Part shown: positions 53,644 through 63,592 of the stretch, in pieces
Position numbering within the stretch: position 1 is the first letter of the stretch
How the letters are laid out: every line of letters begins with the position of its first letter
Source: JAJFHI01 sp050633705
Lineage (GTDB): Bacteria; Pseudomonadota; Alphaproteobacteria; Rhizobiales; Hyphomicrobiaceae
Assembly (NCBI GenBank): GCA_050633705.1
Contig: JBOEGZ010000013.1
Location: 53,764 to 117,763 of the forward strand
Direction: 5' to 3'
Length of the DNA stretch: 64,000 nucleotides
The notes under the pieces: generated by a model
Database searches by the model: none
Told to the model about the DNA's origin: nothing
Seen by the model: only the letters and a program-made list of their open reading frames with translations
Translations under genes and position numbers: made by a program

Positions 53644-55323
53644 TTAACTTGCAGTTTCCAACAAGCGTCTTGACACAACCTGCGCCTGGATTTCTCCAGC
53701 ACCCTCAAAGATGTTGAGAATGCGAGCGTCTTGCAACACGCGTGAGATTGGATATTCCAACGCAAAGCCATTTCCGCCATGGACCTGCAGGGCATTGTCG
53801 GCATTCGCCCAAGCAACCCTTGCCCCCAGCAACTTGGCCATACCCGCTTCCAGATCGCACCGACGGCCCTGGTCTTTTTCGCGCGCTGCAAAATACGTTA
53901 ACTGGCGCACAATCATGGTCTCAACAGCCATCATAACGATTTTATTTGAAACCCGAGGGAATGCGTAAATTGGTTTTCCAAATTGATTTCGATCAAGAGC
54001 ATATTGCAGTGCTAAATCCATAGCGCATTGTGCAACACCAACCGCACGCGCCGCAGTTTGGATGCGCGCGCCCTCAAATGTCGCCATCAACTGCTTAAAG
54101 CCTTGTCCTTCTTGACCACCCAGCAAGTTTTCAGTTGGCACAGCAAAGCCGTCAAATGAAATGTCGAACTCTTTCATGCCGCGATAACCAAGTACCTCGA
54201 TCTCGCCGCCTGTCATACCGTCGGCTGGAAACGGGTTTTCGTCAGTTCCACGTTCCTTGTCGACCAAAAACATCGACAGACCCTTGTAACCTTTCTCGTC
54301 CGGGTTTGTTCGCACCAAGACCGTCATAAGGTCGGCGCGCACCGGGTGGGTGATCCAGGTTTTCTGTCCGGTGATCTTGTAACCGTCGCCGTCTTTTACG
54401 GCGCGCGTTTTTAACGATGCCAAGTCCGAACCCGTGTTCGGCTCGGTGAACACCGCAGTTGGCAAGATCTCACCTGTAGAGATTTTCGGGAGATACTTTT
54501 CTTTCTGTTCTTGAGTGCCATTGTGCAGAATGAGTTCTCCGGCAATCTCCGAGCGGGTGCCAAGCGAACCAACGCCGATATACCCACGTGACAGCTCTTC
54601 AGAAACAACACACATTGCTTCCTTGCCAAGGCCCAAACCACCCAACTCTTCCGGAATCGTCAGGCCAAACACACCAAGTTCAGACACCTTCTCGATCAAT
54701 TCCATCGGAATGTATTCATTCTTCAGGTGCCACTCGTGGGCGTGCGGCACAACTTCCGCTTCCGAGAAGCGTCGCATTTGCTCGTGCATTTCTGCATGCA
54801 TTTCATCAAGACCAGAATCCCCAAACGTCGTTGCTCCCGTTTGGTTCTTGATAAATTCGGCCAACTGGTTCTTGACACTCTGTGCGCCGCCTTCTGCAAC
54901 CAGGTCTTGTGTCGCATCTTGGAAATGACGAATGTCGGCCTTCGAAATGCCAAGTGCATCGGCGCGAATGATTTCGCCTTGGTTCATAGGAATACCGCCA
55001 GCAATCTGAGCGCAATATTCTGCAAAAGCCGCCGCGAGAATGAGTTGCTCGAACGTCCCAAAGCGATCTTCTTCCTTTAAGCTTATCGCCCAGTTCTGCA
55101 TCTGGCGCAGACCTTCAACCGTCGTTGCAAGCCATGCCAATCCGTGCGTCGCATGCTGAACGTCCTCATGATGGTCAGCCGCCTGCACAATAACCCGGAC
55201 ACCCGACTTTGCTGCATCGAGCACACGATCAGCTTCCGCTACAGTCGCTCCGGTTCGCTCCAAGAGCTTATCAACGCCATCGGCTAGAATATCCGTTTGC
55301 GCGTTTTGTTCTGCGATGCTCAT
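53644..55323 (-). CDS. mcd: Acyl-CoA dehydrogenase, probably (2S)-methylsuccinyl-CoA dehydrogenase
   Basis: This FAD enzyme of the ethylmalonyl-CoA pathway oxidises methylsuccinyl-CoA to mesaconyl-CoA. It has 559 residues with start 55323 (MSIAEQNAQTDIL), longer than normal acyl-CoA dehydrogenases because of an N-terminal domain of about 170 residues, as reported for Mcd. Motifs are GVFGLTIPEELGGLGLG, VFTEPNTGSDLAS, GQKTWITHP, and the catalytic Glu region in FEGAGEIQ, preceded by QVHGGNGFALEYPISRVLQD. The nearby ccr and ecm genes support Mcd over other substrates, but it could be another acyl-CoA dehydrogenase. Confidence 0.88.
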   Translation of the reverse strand: MSIAEQNAQTDILADGVDKLLERTGATVAEADRVLDAAKSGVRVIVQAADHHEDVQHATHGLAWLATTVEGLRQMQNWAISLKEEDRFGTFEQLILAAAFAEYCAQIAGGIPMNQGEIIRADALGISKADIRHFQDATQDLVAEGGAQSVKNQLAEFIKNQTGATTFGDSGLDEMHAEMHEQMRRFSEAEVVPHAHEWHLKNEYIPMELIEKVSELGVFGLTIPEELGGLGLGKEAMCVVSEELSRGYIGVGSLGTRSEIAGELILHNGTQEQKEKYLPKISTGEILPTAVFTEPNTGSDLASLKTRAVKDGDGYKITGQKTWITHPVRADLMTVLVRTNPDEKGYKGLSMFLVDKERGTDENPFPADGMTGGEIEVLGYRGMKEFDISFDGFAVPTENLLGGQEGQGFKQLMATFEGARIQTAARAVGVAQCAMDLALQYALDRNQFGKPIYAFPRVSNKIVMMAVETMIVRQLTYFAAREKDQGRRCDLEAGMAKLLGARVAWANADNALQVHGGNGFALEYPISRVLQDARILNIFEGAGEIQAQVVSRRLLETAS

Positions 55324-55517
55324 CGACGACTGTCTCCTATTGCGTTTCTGGAATTTTAGTGCCGCCGCGCGCGACCAAGCGCTGCGGTCATATTCGTACG
55401 CATTTTTCGGCAGAATAGTTGTCTGGCGCGGTGACGCAATTGCCATTTCAAGAAATGCGTTGCGCACCTTTATGCAATATTGCCGCAGATGACACGTTTC
55501 TCCAGGGCATTGGTCGT

Positions 55518-58130
55518 CTAGCGGTCTCCAGTCAAGGCCCTGACAATGCGGCTCAAGACACTTTTGGCCTTAGGAATCACGCTGCCAACTTGATCATTGA
55601 CAATGAAACGGCCTGGCAAAGGGTCTTGCTGAAATGCGTGCGGTGAGTTGTCGCCATCGCGGACGATATCGTCGTCCAGGGCTATGTCGCCGTCCCAGAC
55701 GATGTTGTCGCCATCCCGGACGATATTAACCCTCGCCTCCTGAACATCGCCTTGATAGATGGCATGCTCGACCTCTCCTGGTAGCGAGCTTCCGGGCAAA
55801 TCATCAACCGCTCCAGCGACAAACTCCGGTTGGAGAAAAACCGGTGCAAAGCGTGGTGATCCGGGAATCTCCTCACCAGTTTCATGACCGGTTGGGGCAA
55901 ACTCATCGGGTCCCCGCGGGACAATCGCAACATCTGCTTCGATCGGACCAACATGGGTCAAACTATCGGCGACGTACTCACGAAAATCAGGACCCTGTTG
56001 TCTGTCTTCCCGCAATCGAGATTCTGGACCTGCCAGCTCGTTGTGACTTTTTTGTTCATCAGAATTCGGCTCAGCACTCTGATCAGAAAGGTCACCTTCT
56101 TGACGAAAAGGATTAAGCTCCCCGCCAACATCATTTGCAGCAATCTCAGCAAGACTATCTGGCATCAAACCCGCCGAAGGTGCGGCACGGGTCTGTATCG
56201 TGGCTGGAGCTGTTGAGCCCGTGATCGGACTTTCGGCCATTTGCCTCATCGCATCTGCGAGCAGTGATACGTTCTTTGAATGTTGTTTTGGTGATGCATT
56301 GGAAATGGATGCAGGTGTAAACCCCGACCCGGTTGGTCCTGGTTGCGGTTCCGCAGTTGGACTTGCCGAGCTTGAGTGATCGCTCCCAGCTTCGGTTGTA
56401 AAAATCGTTACCGGCTCATCATTTGGCGAAAACGTTCTTGAATTTTGACCACCAATCGTCTCACCGTCATGGTCAGAAGCGGTTTCGACAATGCGCAAAT
56501 TTGGCACCGAACCCGGAACTTCAGAATCTTTCAATCGATCTTTGCTTGGGGCCACATTGACGCTTGGTGAAGTGACCGGTTGACCGATAAGTTCAGCCAA
56601 GCGTGCTGCAAAAACGGCATTTGACTTCAAAGGCAACTTAGGGCCGACCACAACACAACTCAGATCTCCAATTCTAAGCCGACGCAGATGCCGGGTTGTT
56701 TGACCCGTTGCCAAAATCGCCGCCTGTTCAACCCAGCTGGCTTGCAGCATTTGCTGTCGAAGATCGATATAGCTCTCCAATCCTTGGAAAACCTCACCGC
56801 TCAACTCGGCCAATTGAGACAAACTTCGAATTCCAACACGTCCAAGGTGCTCGATATACTTCGGTGTCATACCGGAGACCGCCATCAAACCTTCTGCAAC
56901 GGGGCGAGCCACCTCCTCAGTAGCTGGAGAAGGGTCTCGATTGGACTTATTTGTTTCGGCCAGTTCGACATCACCCGCTGTTTCGACATCACCTTGTACA
57001 TCTGTGACAACTGGTATGTCTGGTGCCACCGCTTGCGAAGGGGCAGCTTCCAGCTTGTCGTTTGGCTCTTGCAAAGGCCCGTCATTCACGACACGATCTT
57101 GCTCTTTAAGAACATCTGCTTTCTTAGCAGCCAGAACCGCCGCCTGCTCGATCCAGTTTTGCTGATTGATTGTCGTCCCAAGGCCGAGTGCGGCGCGAAT
57201 TGTACGCACGTCTGCTGCGGTCCAATTGGCAATGTCTTCAAATTGCCTGACCCCCAGCGCAATCAATTCCGCTGCACGCTTGGGGTGAATGGTGCGAATC
57301 TGAGTGAGATCGTCAGTTGGCAATGATGATCTCATGCGCTCTTCTGGCTGGCGCAAAGTATGCCTGGCCTCTGGCGGACGTGTTCGGATCGTCAAGACGG
57401 GTTGAATATCTTTCCCGATGACGGCATCTAGGCGCTTGTCTGGCGTAGGACCGGCTCTATCTTCCACGACTGCCTTGGCAGAGCGTTTGATCGGCGCCGT
57501 GGTTGCAGCCACGCCCGACCCAAACGCCGTTGGATAGACCGTAATTGGCGCCGAGGAGGAGCCAAGGCCTGGATCACCTGACGTTGCGCTGCCTGATTTA
57601 TGATCGTCGAATGCTTTGCTGTCTTTGACTGTCTCGTGCGGGCGATCATTATCTATACTTGAACTCAAACGCGCGCGTGGTCCAACGGCTGCCTCACCCG
57701 AAGTTGTTTCGCCCGATGGCCATGGCGTAACATCGCCCTGCGTTAGATGTTGGGACGCCGCCATGGAAGCGGGAATTTTGTCAGGTAATTCGGAACTTGG
57801 CATCTTAACATTGCTGATTGTTGCCTCATCACGCGTGGCTGGGCGGTTTGTATGATGATCCGCCTCCTCAAGACCACTTAGCAATTCGATAACTTCAACA
57901 ACTCGCGTGTGCGCTTGGAAAACCCTGTTGTCACTAAGGGCGTTTATCAGTATTTCGCGCTGAAGCTGACTTTCTGCTTCGCCCGTTTGTGACTGGGAAT
58001 TTTTCTGATCAAGAGCGCGAAGAGATGTCCAATTGGTATTGCTTTCAAGAAGACTTTCGAGATGCTTGCGCTCTCGTTCTAACGTTACAAGCTGATCCCC
58101 GAAATTCGTCAACGCAGTCGTCCCATACAC
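55518..58130 (-). CDS. Low-complexity protein with two helix-hairpin-helix-like domains
   Basis: I do not recognise this 870-residue protein. It is mostly disordered, rich in Pro, Ser, Thr, Asp, Glu and Gly. Two related helical domains are seen at about residues 267-340 (IHPKRAAELIALGVRQFEDIANW then WIEQAAVLAAKK) and at about 410-477 (MTPKYIEHLGRVGIRSLSQLAEL then WVEQAAILATG). They resemble helix-hairpin-helix/DUF4332 domains used for DNA or protein contact. The N-terminal end has a coiled coil, and the C-terminal end has repeated VRDGDN. No signal peptide is seen. The gene lies on the same strand as mcd and between it and ccr, but is probably unrelated to the pathway. Confidence 0.8.
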   Translation of the reverse strand: MYGTTALTNFGDQLVTLERERKHLESLLESNTNWTSLRALDQKNSQSQTGEAESQLQREILINALSDNRVFQAHTRVVEVIELLSGLEEADHHTNRPATRDEATISNVKMPSSELPDKIPASMAASQHLTQGDVTPWPSGETTSGEAAVGPRARLSSSIDNDRPHETVKDSKAFDDHKSGSATSGDPGLGSSSAPITVYPTAFGSGVAATTAPIKRSAKAVVEDRAGPTPDKRLDAVIGKDIQPVLTIRTRPPEARHTLRQPEERMRSSLPTDDLTQIRTIHPKRAAELIALGVRQFEDIANWTAADVRTIRAALGLGTTINQQNWIEQAAVLAAKKADVLKEQDRVVNDGPLQEPNDKLEAAPSQAVAPDIPVVTDVQGDVETAGDVELAETNKSNRDPSPATEEVARPVAEGLMAVSGMTPKYIEHLGRVGIRSLSQLAELSGEVFQGLESYIDLRQQMLQASWVEQAAILATGQTTRHLRRLRIGDLSCVVVGPKLPLKSNAVFAARLAELIGQPVTSPSVNVAPSKDRLKDSEVPGSVPNLRIVETASDHDGETIGGQNSRTFSPNDEPVTIFTTEAGSDHSSSASPTAEPQPGPTGSGFTPASISNASPKQHSKNVSLLADAMRQMAESPITGSTAPATIQTRAAPSAGLMPDSLAEIAANDVGGELNPFRQEGDLSDQSAEPNSDEQKSHNELAGPESRLREDRQQGPDFREYVADSLTHVGPIEADVAIVPRGPDEFAPTGHETGEEIPGSPRFAPVFLQPEFVAGAVDDLPGSSLPGEVEHAIYQGDVQEARVNIVRDGDNIVWDGDIALDDDIVRDGDNSPHAFQQDPLPGRFIVNDQVGSVIPKAKSVLSRIVRALTGDR
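55648..55735 (-). repeat. Short degenerate Asp-rich tandem repeat
   Basis: Four near copies of a unit encoding (I/V)(V/A)(R/W)DGD(N/I), as in VNIVRDGDNIVWDGD and the following copies, make a hydrophilic Asp-rich stretch of about 28 residues near the C-terminal end of the 870-residue protein. The DNA repeats have a period of about 21 bases. Confidence 0.6.
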
Positions 58131-58441
58131 AAAACAACAACAAACATTAAGCGCCTAATCCGATACTGACCCTATTACCTTAAACCAGCCCACTCAACCT
58201 CAACGCGATAACAATAAACGAAACCAACAGCTTAGAAAAACCAACAACTTAGGCCCTGCTGTCAGAGTTTAGGGCAAAGCGCATCCTGATTAAAAGCGTT
58301 CCGCGACATCAAATTTGCAAAAAACAGGTATTGAGACCCTTAAACAACATACACGTGGAACACCAAGGCAACCTGCTAGACCTGCCCTGAGCTGGCGTCT
58401 AATTTGCTCCACGAAATCAACGATATTGAGCAAACTAAATA
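58131..58441. other. Intergenic region between the 870-residue gene and brkB-like gene
   Basis: These 311 bases separate divergent genes. AT-rich tracts make promoters likely, but no particular element, RNA or operator stands out. Confidence 0.4.
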
Positions 58442-59314
58442 ATGACACGCTACCGAACTCTCCTTGAAGCCGTCTACAGGCTGTATGAGCACAGCGGTTT
58501 TGCCATGGCCAGCGCAGTGGCCTTTTCTTTCGTTGTTTCACTGTTTCCTTTTTGCATATTTCTAGGGGCCTTGGCCGGTCTATTTGGCGGCAGAGAACTT
58601 GCCGATGCCGCCGTGACACAGCTTTTCGAGATCTTGCCCGGCGGTGTCGCCAATGGCATTGCACCAGAAGTTCGCAACATCATGAGCATCAGCCGTTTCG
58701 ACCTGCTCACAGTTGGTGGAGGATTGTCGTTATTCTTCGCCACCACTGCGATTGAAACGCTTCGAGCCGCGCTCAATGGGGCTTATCGGGTACAAGAAAC
58801 GCGCCCCTACCCGCTTTGTCTTGCTTTGAGCATGGTCTTTGTGTTTGTCAGTGCGGCGTCCATGCTGATTGTAAGTTGGGCTGTTGTCGTCGGCCCCGGG
58901 ATCGCAGCAAAATTTAATCCATCCTGGCTAAAGTCCATTTTTGATTCGTCATGGGTCACCGTGACATGGCGCTATTTCTTTGCGGCAACGGCCATCGGCC
59001 TGCAACTTCTCGCTTATCACTTGTGGCTCGCGGCCGGGCAGCGAAAACTCAAAGAGGTTCTGCCTGGAATAACCTTATCCGTCGTGTTGTGGCTGACGAT
59101 CGCAGGTCTTTATTCGTACTACTTAGGCTACAGCAATTACTCCCGTTTTTACGCCGGCCTTTCCCAACTCATGATTGCTCTGATCTTCTTTCAAGTCTCA
59201 GCTATTGTCGTTATCTTAGGGGCGGAATTGAACCGCGGTATTATCGAACTCAAGAAGTTTTCGTCAGTTGAAACCCTGTCAAAACCCCAGGAAACCGAAC
59301 AGGTCGAAACTTAG
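58442..59314 (+). CDS. YihY/BrkB family inner membrane protein
   Basis: This 290-residue protein has six or so hydrophobic segments and matches the YihY/BrkB (RNase BN-like, formerly misannotated) family: HSGFAMASAVAFSFVVSLFPFCIFLGALAG (by its ends) near residue 18 and YSYYLGYSNYSRFYAGLSQLMIALIFF near 220. It ends with the EL-NRGIIELKK region. Function is not known with certainty; some members are linked to serum resistance. It lies between the 870-residue gene and ccr, and shares a terminator with ccr. Confidence 0.9.
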   Translation: MTRYRTLLEAVYRLYEHSGFAMASAVAFSFVVSLFPFCIFLGALAGLFGGRELADAAVTQLFEILPGGVANGIAPEVRNIMSISRFDLLTVGGGLSLFFATTAIETLRAALNGAYRVQETRPYPLCLALSMVFVFVSAASMLIVSWAVVVGPGIAAKFNPSWLKSIFDSSWVTVTWRYFFAATAIGLQLLAYHLWLAAGQRKLKEVLPGITLSVVLWLTIAGLYSYYLGYSNYSRFYAGLSQLMIALIFFQVSAIVVILGAELNRGIIELKKFSSVETLSKPQETEQVET

Positions 59315-59377
59315 GCTATGTTCCTGTTACATCTCTGCCCTATCCGGTCCCGAAACATCACGCAGATCGCAAACAAC

Positions 59378-59411
59378 AAAACACGCGACATCAGATGATG
59401 CCGCGTGTTTT
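59378..59411. terminator. Bidirectional terminator between brkB-like and ccr
   Basis: AAAACACGCG (59378-59387) and CGCGTGTTTT (59402-59411) form a 10-bp stem with A and T runs at the ends, suited to the two converging transcripts. Confidence 0.85.
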
Positions 59412-59438
59412 GAGTTTTGACTTCTAAGACGTCGAGCG

Positions 59439-60752
59439 CTAGCTGAAGCGCGCCTTGCTTGCTTCCAGAACATCTTCAAATGTCCGCAGCCCTGTTGTTG
59501 GTGCACTTACGAGCACGGCCATGTTGCCAGGCTTGTGTTCGTTATGCTGCATCCGTTTGTGAGCTTTTGGAATCTGCTCCCATGGAAACACTTCCGACAT
59601 GCAAGGATCAATGCGTCGATCGATGACGAGCTTGTTAGCATTGGATGCCTGTTGCAAGTGAGCAAAGTGTGAACCCTGTACACGTTTTTGGTGCATCCAG
59701 ACGTATCGAGCGTCCATTGTCAGATTATAACCGGTCGTACCGGCACAGATCACGACCATGCCACCACGCTTACAAACGAACGTGGACACTGGGAATGTTG
59801 CCTCGCCAGGGTGTTCAAACACCATATCGACGTTGTTGCCCTTGCCCGTAATGTCCCAAATGGCTTTGCCGAATTTTCGAACTTCCCCAAACCATTCTTT
59901 GTATTCAGGCGTGTTGACCTCTGGCAGTTGGCCCCAACACTTAAAGTCACGTCGGTTTAAGACGCCTTTTGCACCGAGCTGCTTAACAAAGTCGATCTTA
60001 TCGTCTTCGGAAACAACGCCGATCGCATTTGCACCCATCGTTGCACACAACTGAACGGCGAAAGACCCCAGTCCCCCGGATGCGCCCCAGACCAAAACGT
60101 TCTGAGCTGGCTTTAGTGTATGGGGGCGATGGCCAAACAACATGCGGTAGGCCGTTGCCAGTGTCAGCGTATAACACGCGGCTTCTTCCCAGGTGAGATG
60201 TTGTGGGCGCGGCATCAACTGACGGTCTTGAACGCGACAAAACTGTGAGAACGATCCATCCGGTGTTTCATAGCCCCAAATACGTTGCGAAGTTGAGAAC
60301 ATCGGATCGCCACCGTTGCACTCTTCATCATCGCCGTCGTCTTGGTTACAGTGAATGACGACTTCGTCACCAACTTTCCAACGCTTTACCTTTGAGCCAA
60401 CAGCCCAGACGATACCTGAAGCATCCGAGCCAGCAATATGGAATGGGTTTTTGTGGACATCAGTGATCGGTGAAATTGGCGTGCCAAGCGACGCCCAAAC
60501 ACCGTTGTAGTTCACACCAGCAGCCATGACGAAAACAAGAACGTCATGGCTGTCGAGTTCCCAGGTTGGCAGGACCTCCACTTGCATAGCATCTTCTGGA
60601 TTTCCGTGACGTTCTGCGCGAATGCTCCATGCATACATATTTTTCGGAACGTGTCCGAGTGGGGGAATCTCACCTACTTCATAGAGATCTTTCTTTGATC
60701 CCTCTGTTGCCGCAGCATCGGTGCTTGCTTGTGCAGCGTTCTGGCTCGACAT
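59439..60752 (-). CDS. ccr: Crotonyl-CoA carboxylase/reductase
   Basis: Ccr reductively carboxylates crotonyl-CoA with NADPH to ethylmalonyl-CoA, the key step of the ethylmalonyl-CoA pathway. The start at 60752 (MSSQNAAQAST; AAGGAGG 10 bases upstream) gives 437 residues, the normal length. Motifs include NYNGVWASLGTPIS, GSDASGIVWAVGS, HCNQDDGDDEECNGGDPMFS, VLVWGASGGLGSFAVQLCA for NADPH and VFEHPGEATFPVS. Together with ecm and mcd it indicates C2 assimilation without a glyoxylate cycle. Confidence 0.97.
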   Translation of the reverse strand: MSSQNAAQASTDAAATEGSKKDLYEVGEIPPLGHVPKNMYAWSIRAERHGNPEDAMQVEVLPTWELDSHDVLVFVMAAGVNYNGVWASLGTPISPITDVHKNPFHIAGSDASGIVWAVGSKVKRWKVGDEVVIHCNQDDGDDEECNGGDPMFSTSQRIWGYETPDGSFSQFCRVQDRQLMPRPQHLTWEEAACYTLTLATAYRMLFGHRPHTLKPAQNVLVWGASGGLGSFAVQLCATMGANAIGVVSEDDKIDFVKQLGAKGVLNRRDFKCWGQLPEVNTPEYKEWFGEVRKFGKAIWDITGKGNNVDMVFEHPGEATFPVSTFVCKRGGMVVICAGTTGYNLTMDARYVWMHQKRVQGSHFAHLQQASNANKLVIDRRIDPCMSEVFPWEQIPKAHKRMQHNEHKPGNMAVLVSAPTTGLRTFEDVLEASKARFS

Positions 60753-60994
60753 GTCTCGCATCGCCTCCTTCAGAAGAATTTCACCCTATTGCGAAGAAAT
60801 GGTGTTTAACGATGGTTAAAGTTCATCGCAGCTTTAAAAACAAGCATCTTTTTCCGACCAACATTAACCCTAAGACCTTCAATTAAACGCCTGAACTATT
60901 CAATCAACACTTTATTAACAACGACCGGTTACTGTTTTTACATCAAATATTACGTTCACAGCCGATCGCTGCTGAAAACCGGATCCAGTGCGTT

Positions 60995-61357
60995 ATGCTT
61001 GAGTTTGCTGAAAATTTATTCATTACCGTTTACGACTTTCTGGCAGTCGTAACGGACGTCAGCTATTGGACTTACTTCATTATTTGCGGCCTGGCGTTGT
61101 GGGCAGGCTACCTCCTGAGAGAGGGTTTGTCGTCCAACTGGATCGCAATATTCTTCTTCCCAGGTTTTGTTCTGGGTGGATTGATAGGTCGCCATATTTT
61201 CATTGAGTATGGGATTTTCGTTTCACCAAATCAGGACGCAAACCTCATTTTGGCTACTGGTGCGGGGCTGATTGCCGCACTGTTGTTTTTGGTCATCGCT
61301 CTTCGTCTCTACTTATATGCAACCACTATTCGTGGGGACACAGACCCCTTCCGCTAG
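60995..61357 (+). CDS. Small membrane protein, hypothetical
   Basis: This 120-residue protein has three hydrophobic segments, at about residues 28-44, 52-70 and 86-108. There is no recognised domain. The start at 60995 has no strong ribosome site. It lies between ccr and ecm and is on the ecm strand, so it may be part of that transcription unit; the 213 bases in between argue against this. The role is unknown. Confidence 0.65.
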   Translation: MLEFAENLFITVYDFLAVVTDVSYWTYFIICGLALWAGYLLREGLSSNWIAIFFFPGFVLGGLIGRHIFIEYGIFVSPNQDANLILATGAGLIAALLFLVIALRLYLYATTIRGDTDPFR

Positions 61358-61570
61358 GAATCGGGCACACGCACCCTTGTTAGCCAAACCGCGATGATGG
61401 ACCCGCTCACACCCCATCCATCTGCAAACCACCTCCACCTGCAGTCCGGCAACCAGAATTAGGCCCAGAACAATTGCACCTAGCATTTTGGCTGTCTTGT
61501 CGCTTTGCAACGGCTTGTGAAGTCGCTAGTTTGTTTCTTAAATAACGAAAACTGACCCAAAGGGCAGGGT

Positions 61571-63592
61571 ATGAGCACCAAGATCCCCTCGAACGGCACC
61601 ACGTCGGCAACGACAGGAACTCCGCACACAGAACGAGACCACCCTTGGATCTTTCGAACCTATGCCGGACATTCCACAGCACAAAAATCAAACGAGCTTT
61701 ACCGTAGCAATCTGGCAAAGGGCCAGACGGGCCTTTCGGTGGCATTCGACCTACCCACACAAACCGGTTACGACAGCGACCACGAGCTTGCGCGTGGCGA
61801 GGTTGGCAAAGTCGGCGTACCAATTAGTCACTTAGGCGATATGAAAACTTTGTTGGACGGCATTCCGCTGGACCAAATGAATACGTCAATGACGATCAAC
61901 GCCACCGCAGCTTGGTTGTTGTCGCTTTATGTCGCGACAGCCGATGATCAAGGCGCCTCACGCGAAAAGCTCACCGGCACTATTCAAAACGACATCATCA
62001 AGGAATATCTGTCGCGCGGTACGTATGTCTTCCCACCTGAGCCTTCAATGAGGCTCATCAAAGACACCATCATATTTTCATGGACCGAAGTTCCGAAGTG
62101 GAACCCGACGAATGTTTGCTCTTATCATCTGCAAGAAGCAGGAGCGACACCGGTTCAAGAACTTGCATACGCGCTCGCGACTGCTACAGCCGTTCTCGAC
62201 ACCGTAAAGGCTTCCGGCGAAGTCGCACCAGAAGATTTTGGCAAAGTCGTTGGCCGAGTTTCTTTCTTCGTCAATGCAGGACTGCGCTTTGTTACTGAAA
62301 TCTGCAAAATGCGCGCTTTCACAGAACTGTGGGATGAGATCACGCACGAACGCTATGGCGTCGAAAATGAAAAATTCCGTCGTTTTCGCTACGGAGTTCA
62401 GGTCAATTCCCTCGGCCTGACAGAACCCCAGCCCGAAAACAACGTCTATCGCATTCTAATCGAGATGCTGGCGGTCACGCTGTCGAAAGGCGCCCGTGCC
62501 CGCGCTGTTCAGCTCCCCGCCTGGAATGAAGCCTTAGGCTTACCACGTCCGTGGGACCAGCAATGGTCACTTCGCATGCAACAAGTCATGGCTTACGAAA
62601 CAGACCTTTTGGAATACGGTGACATCTTTAATGGTTCGACCGAGATCACACGCAAGGTCGAAGAACTGAAAGAAGAAGCGCGCGCTGAGCTCAAAACCAT
62701 TGGTGAGATGGGCGGAGCTGTTGCGTCAATCGATTACATGAAGCGCCAACTTGTCGAAAGCAACACCAACCGTTTGCGTGATATTGAAAGCGGCAAACAG
62801 GTCGTTGTTGGTGTCAACCGTTGGACCGAAACAGAAACATCTCCGTTGTCTGGCGGCGATGGACAGATTCTTGTCGTCGATCCAGCCGTTGAAATCGAAC
62901 AGATTGAACGACTGAAGCAGTGGCGCAGTGATCGCGATGAGGACGCTGCTCAAAGAGCGTTGGCTGAACTGGCCGCGGCTGCAAAGGAAGGCCGAAATGT
63001 TATGGAACCTTCTATTGCCTGTGCTAAAGCTGGTATTACGACAGGCGAATGGGGTGGTTTGTTTCGCGAAATTTTCGGCGAATATCGCGCTCCGACGGGT
63101 GTCGCTCAGGCTGCGCCTCAGACAGAGGATGGTCAACTCGATGCCGTTCGCACTCATGTCGATGCCATTTCGAACAAACTCGGACGGCGCCTAAAATTCT
63201 TGGTCGGCAAGCCGGGCCTCGACGGGCACTCCAATGGTGCCGAGCAAATCGCGGTGCGCGCGCGCGACAGTGGTATGGAGGTTGTCTACGAAGGCATTCG
63301 CTTAACACCACAACAGATTGTCCGCGCAGCGTTGGATGAAGCCGTCCATGTTGTTGGACTTTCGATTCTTTCAGGCTCGCATGTACCACTGGTCAAAGAC
63401 TTGATGGAGCAGATGCGGTCTGAGGGCTTGGGAGATATCCCGGTTATCGTCGGTGGCATTATTCCACCGGAAGACGAAGTGAAGTTGAAAGGTTTTGGCG
63501 TCGCTGCGGTCTACACACCCAAAGACTTCCAATTGAATGACATTATGGCCGATATCGTTCGTCTCGTGGATACCAAGGATCAAGCGGCTTAA
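61571..63592 (+). CDS. ecm: Ethylmalonyl-CoA mutase
   Basis: This B12-dependent mutase converts (2R)-ethylmalonyl-CoA to methylsuccinyl-CoA. Its 673 residues start with DHPWIFRTYAGHSTAQKSNELYRSNLAKGQTGLSVAFDLPTQTGYDSDH (by its ends), the Ecm/MCM N-terminal region. The B12 domain at about 535-670 has the base-off motif KPGLDGHSNGAEQ (DXHXXG) and SILSGSH. A single-subunit design of about 670 residues, shorter than methylmalonyl-CoA mutase (about 710-730), and the neighbouring ccr and mcd support Ecm over methylmalonyl-CoA mutase. Confidence 0.93.
   Translation: MSTKIPSNGTTSATTGTPHTERDHPWIFRTYAGHSTAQKSNELYRSNLAKGQTGLSVAFDLPTQTGYDSDHELARGEVGKVGVPISHLGDMKTLLDGIPLDQMNTSMTINATAAWLLSLYVATADDQGASREKLTGTIQNDIIKEYLSRGTYVFPPEPSMRLIKDTIIFSWTEVPKWNPTNVCSYHLQEAGATPVQELAYALATATAVLDTVKASGEVAPEDFGKVVGRVSFFVNAGLRFVTEICKMRAFTELWDEITHERYGVENEKFRRFRYGVQVNSLGLTEPQPENNVYRILIEMLAVTLSKGARARAVQLPAWNEALGLPRPWDQQWSLRMQQVMAYETDLLEYGDIFNGSTEITRKVEELKEEARAELKTIGEMGGAVASIDYMKRQLVESNTNRLRDIESGKQVVVGVNRWTETETSPLSGGDGQILVVDPAVEIEQIERLKQWRSDRDEDAAQRALAELAAAAKEGRNVMEPSIACAKAGITTGEWGGLFREIFGEYRAPTGVAQAAPQTEDGQLDAVRTHVDAISNKLGRRLKFLVGKPGLDGHSNGAEQIAVRARDSGMEVVYEGIRLTPQQIVRAALDEAVHVVGLSILSGSHVPLVKDLMEQMRSEGLGDIPVIVGGIIPPEDEVKLKGFGVAAVYTPKDFQLNDIMADIVRLVDTKDQAA

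Noticed and set aside
61313..61510. Small minus-strand frame with a signal-like hydrophobic start
   Set aside because: It needs a TTG start and overlaps the small membrane protein gene; evidence is too weak.
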